A DNA stretch of 64,000 nt from Lentisphaerae bacterium GWF2_49_21 (GTDB taxonomy: Bacteria > Verrucomicrobiota > Lentisphaeria > Victivallales > GWF2-50-93). Position 1 is the first letter of the stretch. Each line of letters starts with the position of its first letter. The notes beneath the pieces were generated by a model. That model had not been told where the DNA came from, did not search any database, and saw only the letters and a program-made list of their open reading frames with translations. The stretch covers positions 26,889 to 90,888 of the forward strand of contig MHBH01000066.1 of assembly GCA_001804805.1 (NCBI GenBank), read 5' to 3'. The translations under genes and the position numbers were made by a program. This document shows, in pieces, positions 1 to 7,984 of the stretch.

Positions 1-603
1 GCTGCACTTGTCATAGTCGACATCTGCAAGGAAGATATCGCTGTAAGAGAGGCCAGGAAGCTTAAGATACCAGTTGTCGCACTCGTCGACACGAACGCCG
101 ACATCGACCTGGTCGATTATCCAATAGTTGCAAACGACGACGCCGTCAGATCCATCAAGGTCATAGTCGACGTCCTCGCCGAAAGCGTATGCTACGCCAA
201 TGAGATCTACCAGAGGGGCGCAGGAGAACGCAAGGCCGCTGAAGATGCCGAAAGGGCGGCAAGACAGGCCGAACAGAAGGATGCTCCTCCGCAGAAAAGA
301 CGTCCTCCGAGAAGAGGTGGACAAGGCGGACAGAGAAGAGATGGTGGTGGACATGGACAGAGAAGAGACGCCGGTCATGGTGCACATGGTCCGAGAAAAG
401 CCGCAGGCGCCCCCAAGGCTCCCGAGAAGAAGGCCGCAGTTCCTGCTGCTGCTGCAGCCCCTGCAAAGGAAGCCGAAGTGAAGGCTGAAGCCGCCGCCCC
501 TGCCGCTGAAAAAACCGCCAAGGCTGAAAAACCAAAGGCCGCCAAGAAGCCTGAAGCCAAGAAACATGACAAGCCTGCGGAAAAGACTGAAGAGAAAAAA
601 TAA
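1..603 (+). CDS. rpsB: 30S ribosomal protein S2, 3' part (5' end outside window)
   Basis: Frame 1 is open from the window edge to a TAA. The first residues ([20 protein letters not shown], then [22 protein letters not shown] and [10 protein letters not shown]) are the conserved C-terminal core of ribosomal protein S2, which binds the 30S head and is needed for translation initiation. tsf follows 25 bp downstream, the classical rpsB-tsf order, which supports the call. The conserved core ends near residue 75. It is followed by a low-complexity tail of roughly 125 residues, first Arg/Gly-rich, then Ala/Lys/Pro/Glu-rich. Bacterial S2 usually ends soon after the core, so this tail is unusually long. 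It is probably disordered and basic enough to contact RNA, but that is inference. Confidence 0.93.
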   Translation, partial: AALVIVDICKEDIAVREARKLKIPVVALVDTNADIDLVDYPIVANDDAVRSIKVIVDVLAESVCYANEIYQRGAGERKAAEDAERAARQAEQKDAPPQKRRPPRRGGQGGQRRDGGGHGQRRDAGHGAHGPRKAAGAPKAPEKKAAVPAAAAAPAKEAEVKAEAAAPAAEKTAKAEKPKAAKKPEAKKHDKPAEKTEEKK

Positions 604-628
604 CTGAATAATGGAGATATGAATATTT

Positions 629-1432
629 ATGGCTGAGATAAGTGCATTACAGGTCAAGGAACTCCGCGAGAAGACGGGCGCAGGCATGATGGACTGCCGC
701 AAGGCCCTCGTCGATACGAATGGAAATATGGAAAACGCAGTTGACATCCTCAGGAAATCCGGTGCCGCCAAGGCAGAAAAGAAGGCTAGCAGGACCGTCA
801 AGGAGGGAATCATCTCCTCCTGCATCAGCGGAAACAAGGGAACCCTTGTTGAAGTCCTCTGCGAAACAGATTTCGTGGCGAAGAACGAGAAGTTCCGCGA
901 ATTCGTCAAGGGCATTGCCAGCAACACTGCGAATATTCCCGGCGACGGCGACGTCATCGCGAAAGTCGTTGAAAAAGAGAAGGAAGCCCTCACCCAGAAC
1001 ATAGCTGTCACAGGCGAGAACATGCAGATCCGCCGTGCCGTGAAATGGGAGAGCAAAGGCACATGCGCAATGTACCTCCACATGGGCGGAAAGATCGGCG
1101 TCATGATCGATGTCGAAGGCAATATTTCCAATACTGCCGCCCTTAACGACATCTGCATGCACATCGCCGCGTTCAAGCCCCAGTACCTGAATCCGGAAAG
1201 CATCCCTGCAGACATCATCACCAAGGAGAAGGAAATCGCGGCAGCACAGCTCGGAGACAAGCCGGCTGCAATGCTCGAGAAGATCCTCCTGGGCAAGATC
1301 AACAAATGGTACACCGAAGTCTGCCTGACAAAACAGCCCTGGCTCAGGGACGACAAGCAGTCCGTCGAAAAAGCCAATCCGGGCGTTGTCATCAAACGTT
1401 TCCTCCGCTGGGAAGTCGGCGAGGAGATCTGA
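629..1432 (+). CDS. tsf: Elongation factor Ts
   Basis: Guanine-nucleotide exchange factor for EF-Tu in the cytoplasm. The 267-residue protein starts with the UBA-like domain (residues 3-40, VKELREKTGAGMMDCRKAL), followed by the EF-Tu-contacting TDFVAKNEKF motif near residue 84 and the C-terminal exchange domain, which ends with the conserved NKWYTEVCLTKQPW stretch. The length is typical of the family. The preceding GGAGAT about 9 bp before the ATG serves as ribosome binding site. It follows rpsB directly, and a strong terminator lies about 30 bp downstream, so rpsB-tsf is a self-contained translation operon. Confidence 0.97.
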   Translation: MAEISALQVKELREKTGAGMMDCRKALVDTNGNMENAVDILRKSGAAKAEKKASRTVKEGIISSCISGNKGTLVEVLCETDFVAKNEKFREFVKGIASNTANIPGDGDVIAKVVEKEKEALTQNIAVTGENMQIRRAVKWESKGTCAMYLHMGGKIGVMIDVEGNISNTAALNDICMHIAAFKPQYLNPESIPADIITKEKEIAAAQLGDKPAAMLEKILLGKINKWYTEVCLTKQPWLRDDKQSVEKANPGVVIKRFLRWEVGEEI

Positions 1433-1458
1433 ATGTTGCGAGATTCGCAAATCCAAAA

Positions 1459-1484
1459 GCCCGCCATCCGGCGGGCTTTTTTTT
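1459..1484 (+). terminator. Rho-independent terminator of rpsB-tsf
   Basis: A perfect 7-bp GC stem (GCCCGCC/GGCGGGC) with an ATCC loop is followed by eight T residues; the stem is extended by an A4/T4 pairing. It lies just after the tsf stop. Confidence 0.93.
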
Positions 1485-1525
1485 GCCTGATTTGAAAAAT
1501 CGCATGTAATTGATATCTTAATACT

Positions 1526-1756
1526 ATGACTAAAACAATGGAACAAGTAATGGATCAGGCTCTTGGACTCCCCGTCCAGGCAAGGGCCTTTATCGCGGAA
1601 AAACTTCTTGAAAGCCTTGATTCCGGAGACAATTTCGAAATATCCCCGAAATGGAAAAAGGAAATAAGAAAAAGATGCCAGGAAATTGACAAGGGGCTTG
1701 TTGAACTGGTTCCAGCGGAAAGAGTTTTTGAAGAGGCTTTCAGGAGAATTGGATGA
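1526..1756 (+). CDS. Antitoxin, addiction-module component family (type II TA)
   Basis: A 76-residue acidic/helical protein of the kind annotated as putative addiction module component: an N-terminal MTKTMEQVMDQALGLPVQAR helix, the LAEKLLESL-like segment (FIAEKLLESLDSG) and a C-terminal EEAFRRIG. By family knowledge it should neutralise the ParE-type toxin encoded next and may repress the pair. Its last codons overlap the toxin start by 4 bp (ATGA), which indicates translational coupling. It sits directly downstream of the tsf terminator on the same strand, so it needs its own promoter. Confidence 0.8.
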   Translation: MTKTMEQVMDQALGLPVQARAFIAEKLLESLDSGDNFEISPKWKKEIRKRCQEIDKGLVELVPAERVFEEAFRRIG

Positions 1757-2052
1757 AATCCGTCAAATTTCATCCGCAATCTCAAATAGAGCTGTTTGAG
1801 GCGGCTCAGTATTATGAAAACCAGCAGAAAGATCTTGGCAAAAGATTCCTTCTCTCACTCCAGGACTCCATCTTAAGCATTCAAATTAATCCGCTTGTTT
1901 ACCAACTCGCCGATGACAATTTCCGAAAATGCCGTGTCAGCAAATTCCCTTATGGCATTGTATTTCGCGAAGGAAAGTATTCCATTGAAATAATCGCCGT
2001 CATCCACCTGAAACGCAGGCCGGGTTACTGGAAAAAGAGAATTCTGGATTAA
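1753..2052 (+). CDS. RelE/ParE-family toxin
   Basis: A 99-residue basic protein with the compact RelE/ParE fold signature: an N-terminal beta strand (MKSVKFHPQSQIELFEAAQYYE), a helical pair, then FRKCRVSKFPYGIVFRE and IIAVIHLKRRPGYW at the end. ParE-type members poison DNA gyrase while RelE members cleave mRNA. The sequence does not decide which, although the C-terminal HLKRRPGYW is typical of the ParE branch. It overlaps the antitoxin by 4 bp. Confidence 0.85.
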   Translation: MKSVKFHPQSQIELFEAAQYYENQQKDLGKRFLLSLQDSILSIQINPLVYQLADDNFRKCRVSKFPYGIVFREGKYSIEIIAVIHLKRRPGYWKKRILD

Positions 2053-2123
2053 TCTATCTTGCCCCTGTCCTCTTCAAATGATAGATTATACAGTATAGGA
2101 AATTGAATTTTAGTAATCTTTAT

Positions 2124-2262
2124 GATTGCGTCGCAATCTTTTGGAGTGCGCAGTGTCAGCTGCGCTTTTGGTTTGTCTTAAAGCGGTGTCCCGAGAGCCG
2201 TTGTCCTCGGGATGTAGCACTTACACACCGCACTCCGAAAGACGCTCCGCGTCAAAAATCCG
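2124..2262 (+). repeat. Composite palindromic intergenic repeat
   Basis: Begins with the palindrome GATTGCG-T-CGCAATC and continues with GGAGTGCGCAG...CTGCGCTTT, a CCCGAG...CTCGGG pair, and ACCGCACTCCGAAAGACGC, the complement of the opening GGAGTGCG. It lies between the toxin stop and the next gene and has no coding character. The motif TTGGAGT...TTTGTCTTA recurs near 42.3 kb. Confidence 0.6.
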
Positions 2263-2317
2263 GCGAAGGCTATTATTTCATATCAAGTTGAAGCTTATAC
2301 TCCAAGGGGGGGGATAA

Positions 2318-2800
2318 ATGAACGCTGAACCTGTTCCAGCCTTGAATCTTTCTCTTTCCAACAGTATTTCTACATCCTGCTGGAGACCGACTGCGTCTGC
2401 CGTTTTTCTTTTACTATGGGAGGTATTCGCCTGTATTGTCATTTTAATCCTGTTCTTCATCTGCATCAAGATGTTGATGAAAAAGGATATGGCTCCTAAA
2501 GAAATTGGCAAGGTTGAATATTTGAAGACCATTCTCAGATTCCTTGTCCTTTCACTCTTTGGTTCATGGATTGTAGTTTTCACCCTCACGCTCTACTATA
2601 ATTCATTGAATATCATCTATTGGTGGCCAATTAAGGAATTAAGCGATACTCTGAAAGAAATGCTGAAAGCCAACCTTGACCCTATAGTTTATTTTTCATA
2701 TGCTTTTTTCTATGGCACCTTGCTCCTCGGATTTGTCGAGATAGTCTTCGCCTACCGGAAAAGGGTCCTGAAAGAGAATGCCAAACCAATGTCGGACTAA
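2318..2800 (+). CDS. Small multi-pass membrane protein, unknown function
   Basis: A 160-residue protein not recognised as a known family. Three hydrophobic stretches are visible (about residues 26-50, 72-95 and 127-147), separated by charged loops (KKDMAPKEIGKVEY; ELSDTLKEMLKA). The start is supported by a very strong purine tract (AAGGGGGGGG) 5-6 bp upstream. It stands alone between repeat-rich intergenic segments, so context gives no function. The stop is followed at once by a small GTCGGACTAAAGTCCAAC palindrome of the REP-like type seen across the window. Confidence 0.6.
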   Translation: MNAEPVPALNLSLSNSISTSCWRPTASAVFLLLWEVFACIVILILFFICIKMLMKKDMAPKEIGKVEYLKTILRFLVLSLFGSWIVVFTLTLYYNSLNIIYWWPIKELSDTLKEMLKANLDPIVYFSYAFFYGTLLLGFVEIVFAYRKRVLKENAKPMSD

Positions 2801-2975
2801 AGTCCAACCTACTTTTACAGACACAGGCCTTGCGGGCTTGGCTACAAACGAATTCCTTGGATAAATCTTTCAAACTGAAATAGAAATTGTTGGAATGTTA
2901 TATAGATTAAACCGATTTTACGAAAACTAATCGCGGACAAGAATGTCCACGTTACTTAATTAAGGAGCCATGCAC

Positions 2976-4070
2976 ATGTCATTTGAAAGAGGATCATTTG
3001 CGCTTACAATCTTACGTCTTCCTGAGAAGCTTCCCAACGACGCCCTTGAACTTTTCGAGTCCAAGGCCGCCGGAAAATTGGACAATGTCAAGGATGAGCA
3101 GTCGGTCGGCTGGGTCAGCGGAAGGCATCTGCTTGAAAGCAGCATCAACGAGGGAACCGCCCTCTGCGGCGGTCACTTCTATCTCAACCTGCGTACGGCC
3201 CAGCGCAAGATCCCTGCATCCCTGCTCAACGCAGAATGCCGCAAGGAGGAGCTTGCATACATGCAGATGAACAAACTGCTCTTTGTACCGAACAAGGTCC
3301 GCAGGCAGATCAAGAAGGACATCGAGGAGAAGCGTATCATGAGCATGCCTCCGATGATCTCTGGAATCCCATTTGTGATCGACAAGACCTCCGGCATGCT
3401 TTATCTCGGAACATCGTCACCGAAGAAAATGGATACATTTCTGAGTTTTTTCCAGGACACCTTCAAGATGGAGCCGGTCCAGGTCGGAATTTATGACATG
3501 ATGTTCAGGATGTTCAAGCAGGACGTCGACGCGCTTAGGCCAGTAAGGTTCTCGAAGAACTGCAAAGCTGAATCAAATCCCGGCAGGGATTTTGTCACAT
3601 GGCTCTGGTTCTACAGCGAGGAAATGGGCGGAAAGCTCAAGACAAAGGATTTCGGCGAATTTGAAATCATGATCGAAGGCCCGATCACTTTCGCGCTCAG
3701 CGACGAGGCTGAAGGTTCGGGAGAGACCGTCGTCCGCAAGGGAAATCCCCTCAGGAGCGCGGAAGCCAAGGCCGCTCTCGACGTCGGCAAGAAGATCAAG
3801 AAGGCGAAGTTCACGCTTGCACGCGACAAGGAAATATGGTCAGGTTCAATCGATGCCGACCTTCTGACATTCAGCGGACTCAAACTTCCCGAAGGCGAAA
3901 AGCTCGATGATCCGGGCAGCGTATTCGCGGAACGCGTCAATCTCCTGCACATCTTCCAGAACGTGGTACAGGAATATTTCAGGCTCTTCGCATCATCTGT
4001 CAGAGGCGAAAAATGGTCGAAGGACGAAGCCGACATCCTCAAGTGGAGCACGGAGAAGAAGGCTTATTAA
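2976..4070 (+). CDS. RdgC-family (recombination-associated) protein
   Basis: 364 residues. The order of motifs follows RdgC: an early VGWVS, then a strand with LNLRTAQRKIPASLLNAE (compare ARKEEKILPSPVV in E. coli), a charged segment ending in PNKVRRQIKKDIEEK, and then FVIDKTSGMLYLGTSSPKK (compare the WIDTVNGLIMVDCASAKK region). In E. coli RdgC forms a DNA-encircling ring dimer that limits RecA access. The protein is somewhat longer than the roughly 300-residue proteobacterial form. The ATG at 2976 is preferred because AAGGAG lies 8 bp upstream; the ATG two codons earlier is too close to that site. It is monocistronic between dxs (convergent) and a repeat-rich gap. Confidence 0.72.
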   Translation: MSFERGSFALTILRLPEKLPNDALELFESKAAGKLDNVKDEQSVGWVSGRHLLESSINEGTALCGGHFYLNLRTAQRKIPASLLNAECRKEELAYMQMNKLLFVPNKVRRQIKKDIEEKRIMSMPPMISGIPFVIDKTSGMLYLGTSSPKKMDTFLSFFQDTFKMEPVQVGIYDMMFRMFKQDVDALRPVRFSKNCKAESNPGRDFVTWLWFYSEEMGGKLKTKDFGEFEIMIEGPITFALSDEAEGSGETVVRKGNPLRSAEAKAALDVGKKIKKAKFTLARDKEIWSGSIDADLLTFSGLKLPEGEKLDDPGSVFAERVNLLHIFQNVVQEYFRLFASSVRGEKWSKDEADILKWSTEKKAY

Positions 4071-4081
4071 AGATTGTAACT

Positions 4082-4356
4082 CGATACTGGAAACTTGATA
4101 CTGGATACTGGAAATTTGGAGCCTATTCTGATTTCAAGTAAAAGTCTCACCTGCGATTTATCTATGGATTTTGTTCGTAGTTAAGCCCGTGAGGGCTGTT
4201 CTTACTCTTACGAGCAGTCATGTGCTTCAGCATATACTTTAAGAACATGTCTTGCGACATTGACTACAAACAAATCCCAAACTATTTCCCGCTGGCAAGT
4301 GCGAATTATTGCCGGCAAGATGCCGGCGCTCCGAAAAACAGGCTGGAAAGCCTGTC
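4082..4356 (+). repeat. Intergenic repeats between the RdgC-like gene and dxs
   Basis: The convergent 3' ends are separated by a short tandem stretch of GATACTGGA-like units (4082-4111), the ATTGCCGGCAAGATGCCGGC REP-like palindrome (4309-4328) followed by GCTCCG, and an ACAGGCTGGAAAGCCTGT palindrome abutting the dxs stop codon. No gene is seen here. Confidence 0.6.
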
Positions 4357-6210
4357 TTACTTAAGAATCTCTGCAGCGATTGCTTCGGCGGTGAAACCGC
4401 TTTTCTTCCTGATGCCGGCTATCGTTCCATGTGGAATTACGTCATTGCCCCATCCAAAATGAAAGACACCTTTGTGTCCGGCTTTAATGAGCGTTTCATC
4501 CACAATGCTTCCGAGTCCGCCCTGGATCTGGCAGTCCTCGATCGTGGCGACAGGCATTTTTGCGGCATGCTGGAGAAGAAGATCGTTGTCAAACGGTTTC
4601 ATGAATCTTGCGTTCACAACAGTTGCAGTTTTTCCTGATTTGGCAAGTATCTCAGCGACTTCAATTGCCGTTGAAAGTTCCCTTCCAGAAGCCCAGATCG
4701 CAATATCCTTCCCTTCCTTGAGGACAAAAGATTTTCCCCAGGGAATCAATTCAACCGGTTCTGTCCCTGGTTTTCTCACTGCTGATCCTCTCGGATATCT
4801 TATTACGACAGGCTCCTTCCTTTCATACGCCGTGAAAAGCATGTTGCGAAGTTCGCAGCCGTCTGCAGGACAGAGTATCGAAATGTTCGGCATGTTCCTC
4901 AGGAACGAAAGGTCATGGATTCCGTGGTGCGTGGCGCCGTCCTCGACGATTCCGCTGCGATCTTCGCAAATTATGACCGGAAGTTTCTGGAGGCAGACGT
5001 CGTGGAGGACATAATCGAGCGCCCTTTGGAGGAAGGTGGAATAGATTGCGACGACAGGGACAAATCCCTGAGTCGCCATTCCTGCTGCAAAGACGATCGC
5101 ATGCTCCTCGGCGATACCGACATCGAAGAATTTGTCGGGATATTTCTTTGAGAACTCAAGAAGGCCGGTTCCTGTGCACATTCCTGCGGTGATCGCAACT
5201 ACATTCTTTTGTTTCTCAGCCAGCTCTGAAACCGCATTCCCGAAAACTGTTGAGAATGAAGGCATAGAAGAACCGTTGATAGCTTCGCCGGTTTCCGGAT
5301 CAAAGCTCGCAAGACCGTGGAATTTCTCCGGTGCGTCCTCGGCAAGCTTGTAGCCACGGCCTTTTTCTGTTATGACATGGACGATCACCGGCTTTTCAAA
5401 TTCCCTGACTCCTTCGAAGGTCCTCGTCATTTCCTCTATGTTGTGCCCGTCGATGGGGCCGACGTAACGGAATCCGAGCTCTTCAAAAAGAACGCCTGGA
5501 ACGAGTATGCTCTTGGTGGCCTCCTCGAATTTACCTATCATGCCGGTAATGGTCGAACCGACGCGCGGAATCTTCTCGACAAAGGTCCTTGCGGCATTCT
5601 TGAACTTGTTATATCCGCGGCCGGTGATGATCCTGTTGAGGTAGCGCGACATGCCGCCGACGTTCTTGGATATGGACATCTTATTGTCATTGAGTATGAT
5701 TATGAAATCCTTCGTTGTTTCGGCGACATGGTTGAGGGCTTCGAAGGAGACACCGCAGTTGAGGGAGCCGTCTCCGACGACCGCCACAATTTTTTCCTTT
5801 CCGTTCTTCCTGTCACGTGCCGCCGCCATGCCAAGCGCCGCGGAGATCGCCGTACCGGCGTGCCCTGCCCCGAAAACATCATATTCTGATTCGTCTCGGG
5901 AAAGGAAGCCGAGGCATCCCTCGTCCATGCGTAGCGTCTTGAAGAACTCCCTCCTGCCCGTGAGGATCTTGTGGACGTAGGCCTGGTGCCCGATATCCCA
6001 GACAATCTTATCCTCAGGCATCTTGAACGCGCAGTGGAGCGCGATTGTAAGTTCTACGACGCCCAAGTTCGGGGCGAGATGTCCGCCGTTCTTCGAAATG
6101 ACATCTATCAGTTCGTCGCGGATCTCTCCTGCAAGCTGTTCCTTCGCCTCAAATGTAAGAATCCTGAGATCTGCGGGACTGCCTATCTTATCTAAAATTT
6201 TTGTTTCCAT
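4357..6210 (-). CDS. dxs: 1-deoxy-D-xylulose-5-phosphate synthase
   Basis: Thiamine-diphosphate enzyme condensing pyruvate and glyceraldehyde-3-phosphate, the first step of the MEP isoprenoid pathway and a source of DXP for thiamine and pyridoxal phosphate. The 617-residue length matches the family (about 620). Visible landmarks are GGHLAPNLGVVELTIALH near residue 42, the DIGHQAYVHKILTGR motif, and the ThDP/Mg-binding GDGSLNCG...ILNDNKMSIS motif (residues 146-180). Further on come the pyrimidine-domain TAGMCTGTGLLEF and DVGIAEEHAIVFAAGMA segments, and a transketolase C-terminal domain. The start is preceded by a GGGATGA purine stretch. The gene is monocistronic and convergent with the RdgC-like gene. 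Confidence 0.96.
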   Translation of the reverse strand: METKILDKIGSPADLRILTFEAKEQLAGEIRDELIDVISKNGGHLAPNLGVVELTIALHCAFKMPEDKIVWDIGHQAYVHKILTGRREFFKTLRMDEGCLGFLSRDESEYDVFGAGHAGTAISAALGMAAARDRKNGKEKIVAVVGDGSLNCGVSFEALNHVAETTKDFIIILNDNKMSISKNVGGMSRYLNRIITGRGYNKFKNAARTFVEKIPRVGSTITGMIGKFEEATKSILVPGVLFEELGFRYVGPIDGHNIEEMTRTFEGVREFEKPVIVHVITEKGRGYKLAEDAPEKFHGLASFDPETGEAINGSSMPSFSTVFGNAVSELAEKQKNVVAITAGMCTGTGLLEFSKKYPDKFFDVGIAEEHAIVFAAGMATQGFVPVVAIYSTFLQRALDYVLHDVCLQKLPVIICEDRSGIVEDGATHHGIHDLSFLRNMPNISILCPADGCELRNMLFTAYERKEPVVIRYPRGSAVRKPGTEPVELIPWGKSFVLKEGKDIAIWASGRELSTAIEVAEILAKSGKTATVVNARFMKPFDNDLLLQHAAKMPVATIEDCQIQGGLGSIVDETLIKAGHKGVFHFGWGNDVIPHGTIAGIRKKSGFTAEAIAAEILK

Positions 6211-6375
6211 AAATTCATCCCGAGTTCCATTATTGTACTCGGAATGAATCTACATTGTGTTAAAAAACAATTCAAATAAGGGAACAGGGTTCCCTTATGA
6301 TTTGGAAAATCTCAATTGGAGAGGTATCTTATTCACCCTTGCAGAAGTATTCATTGACCAAGGCCACAGAATCCC

Positions 6376-7917
6376 ATGAAAATACAGAAAAAAGATGGAA
6401 AAACGCTGTTTTCAGTGATCGACCTCGGATCTCATTCCGTCAGGATGGAGATTGTACAGATCTCCGCCGACGGCAATTGCGAAGTTTTGGAGAATGTCTC
6501 AAATGTCATCCCCATCGGCAGGGATGTCTTCACGAACAGCACGATCTCACCGGAAAGCACGGCTCTCGTCGCGAAAATACTCTGTGACTACCAGAAGATA
6601 ATGAAGGGGTACGGTGTCGAGTCGTTCAAGGCCGTGGCGACAAGCGCTGTCAGGGAGGCGGACAACCGGGATCTTTTCCTGGAAAGGATCGAGCATCTGA
6701 GCGGAATCCGGCTTGACGTCCTGGAGGCCTCGGAGGAAGTAAGGCTCATCTATCTTGCGGTGAAGGACACCCTCGAGAAAAAATATCCCCTGTCAAAACA
6801 GGATGCCGTGATCTGCATAATCGGGACAGGCTCCACACATATAGTCCTCGTACAGGATGGAAAAGTGAGCAGCGCCGAATCGTTCAGGATTGGAACCCTG
6901 AGGCTCTACGAGGAGATCGGAACAGCGACAGGTGGAAAAAAGGCCAAGGACATAATCGACATCTTCGTGGGATGCGTGGTCGATGACATCTCCAAGAATT
7001 ATCCCAAGAGCAAGAAACCAAGCCTCTTCGTGGCCGTCGGCGCGCCTGTCAGGGCCCTTCTCGGCACCTTCAGCGGTGAGAAGCAGGAGCAGAGGATACT
7101 CTCAGTCTCGAAAAAGGCGCTTGAAACTGTCCGCGCATCAGTCGCCGGAATTCCCTCGGAGAAACTTGCTGAGACATACAAGCTTTCAGATCTGATCGCC
7201 CAGAGCCTGGAGCCGTGCTGCGACATACTGGAACATTTCATAGAGATCACCGACGCACAGAAGCTGTATGTGCCGATGATAAGCACCAGGGATGCAATGA
7301 TAGACGAAGTCTCCAGGGAGCTTGCGGGCAAGGAGGATCCATTCATTCCGGACATCATCTCCTCAGCGGAATTCCTAGGGGAGAAATACAGCTATGACGC
7401 CGGCCACGCGAGATGCGTAACGGACATCGCCCTTTCCATTTTTGACGCCATGCAGCCCGTGCACGGGATCAAAGGCAATGGCAGGCTCCTCTTCGAAGTC
7501 GCCGGAATACTGCATGATATCGGCCAGTATGTGAACAATCGCCAGCATCACAAGCATTCATATTATCTGATAAGCAACAGCCAGCTTCCGGGAATCTCCC
7601 CTGATGATCTCGAGGTTGTTGCAATGATCTCACGTTATCACCGCCGGGGACTGCCCAAGGAATCGCATCTGGAATATATGGCGCTTCCATCTGATAAAAG
7701 GGTGCTCGTGAACAAGCTGGCCGGAATCCTGAGGGTCGCCGACGCACTCGACCGCTCGCACAGCCACAAGATACGCAATATAAAGGCCTCGTATGACAAC
7801 GAGAATCTGACTATCAAGACAAATGCCTCGTTCGATCTGACGCTGGAAGGGATGGAGATGAAGAAGAAGGACAACCTCTTCTATGAAACCTTCGGGCTGA
7901 GAGTGGTGGTGGAGTAA
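6376..7917 (+). CDS. Ppx/GppA-family exopolyphosphatase with C-terminal HD domain
   Basis: Cytoplasmic phosphatase of the ASKHA fold expected to hydrolyse polyphosphate and/or pppGpp. Residues 13-300 form the Ppx/GppA domain: FSVIDLGSHSVRMEIVQI (phosphate 1 motif), FKAVATSAVREADNRDLFL, LEASEEVRLIYLAV and IIGTGSTHIVLV (phosphate 2 motif, with Gly-Ser where many homologues have GGGS). Residues 330-513 form the HD-type helical domain, with HARCVTDIALSIFD, AGILHDIGQYVNNRQHHKHSYYL and VNKLAGILRVADALDRSH. At 513 residues it is a long-form member like E. coli Ppx. The upstream ribosome site is weak. It is followed 67 bp downstream by ppk1, so synthesis and breakdown of polyphosphate are encoded together. 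Confidence 0.9.
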   Translation: MKIQKKDGKTLFSVIDLGSHSVRMEIVQISADGNCEVLENVSNVIPIGRDVFTNSTISPESTALVAKILCDYQKIMKGYGVESFKAVATSAVREADNRDLFLERIEHLSGIRLDVLEASEEVRLIYLAVKDTLEKKYPLSKQDAVICIIGTGSTHIVLVQDGKVSSAESFRIGTLRLYEEIGTATGGKKAKDIIDIFVGCVVDDISKNYPKSKKPSLFVAVGAPVRALLGTFSGEKQEQRILSVSKKALETVRASVAGIPSEKLAETYKLSDLIAQSLEPCCDILEHFIEITDAQKLYVPMISTRDAMIDEVSRELAGKEDPFIPDIISSAEFLGEKYSYDAGHARCVTDIALSIFDAMQPVHGIKGNGRLLFEVAGILHDIGQYVNNRQHHKHSYYLISNSQLPGISPDDLEVVAMISRYHRRGLPKESHLEYMALPSDKRVLVNKLAGILRVADALDRSHSHKIRNIKASYDNENLTIKTNASFDLTLEGMEMKKKDNLFYETFGLRVVVE

Positions 7918-7920
7918 GTA

Positions 7921-7978
7921 AGGCGGGCTTTCCAGCCCGCCAGCTAAAGGAATTTTTGACAGGCTGAAAAGCCTGCCG
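7921..7978 (+). repeat. REP-like double palindrome between ppx/gppA and ppk1
   Basis: Two consecutive palindromes, GGCGGGCTTTCCAGCCCGCC and CAGGCTGAAAAGCCTG, fill the space between the two polyphosphate genes. The architecture (GGCT-spacer-AGCC core) is the same as in the other intergenic repeats of the window. Confidence 0.7.
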
Positions 7979-7984
7979 TACTTT

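Noticed and set aside
647..1546. Long minus-strand open frame (299 codons) opposite tsf
   Set aside because: It is the antisense shadow of tsf, whose protein is clearly conserved; the antisense product has no recognisable features and runs through the terminator.
2103..2317. Two short overlapping plus-strand frames of about 62 codons after the toxin gene
   Set aside because: They are made of palindromic repeat sequence with no coding bias and no ribosome site.
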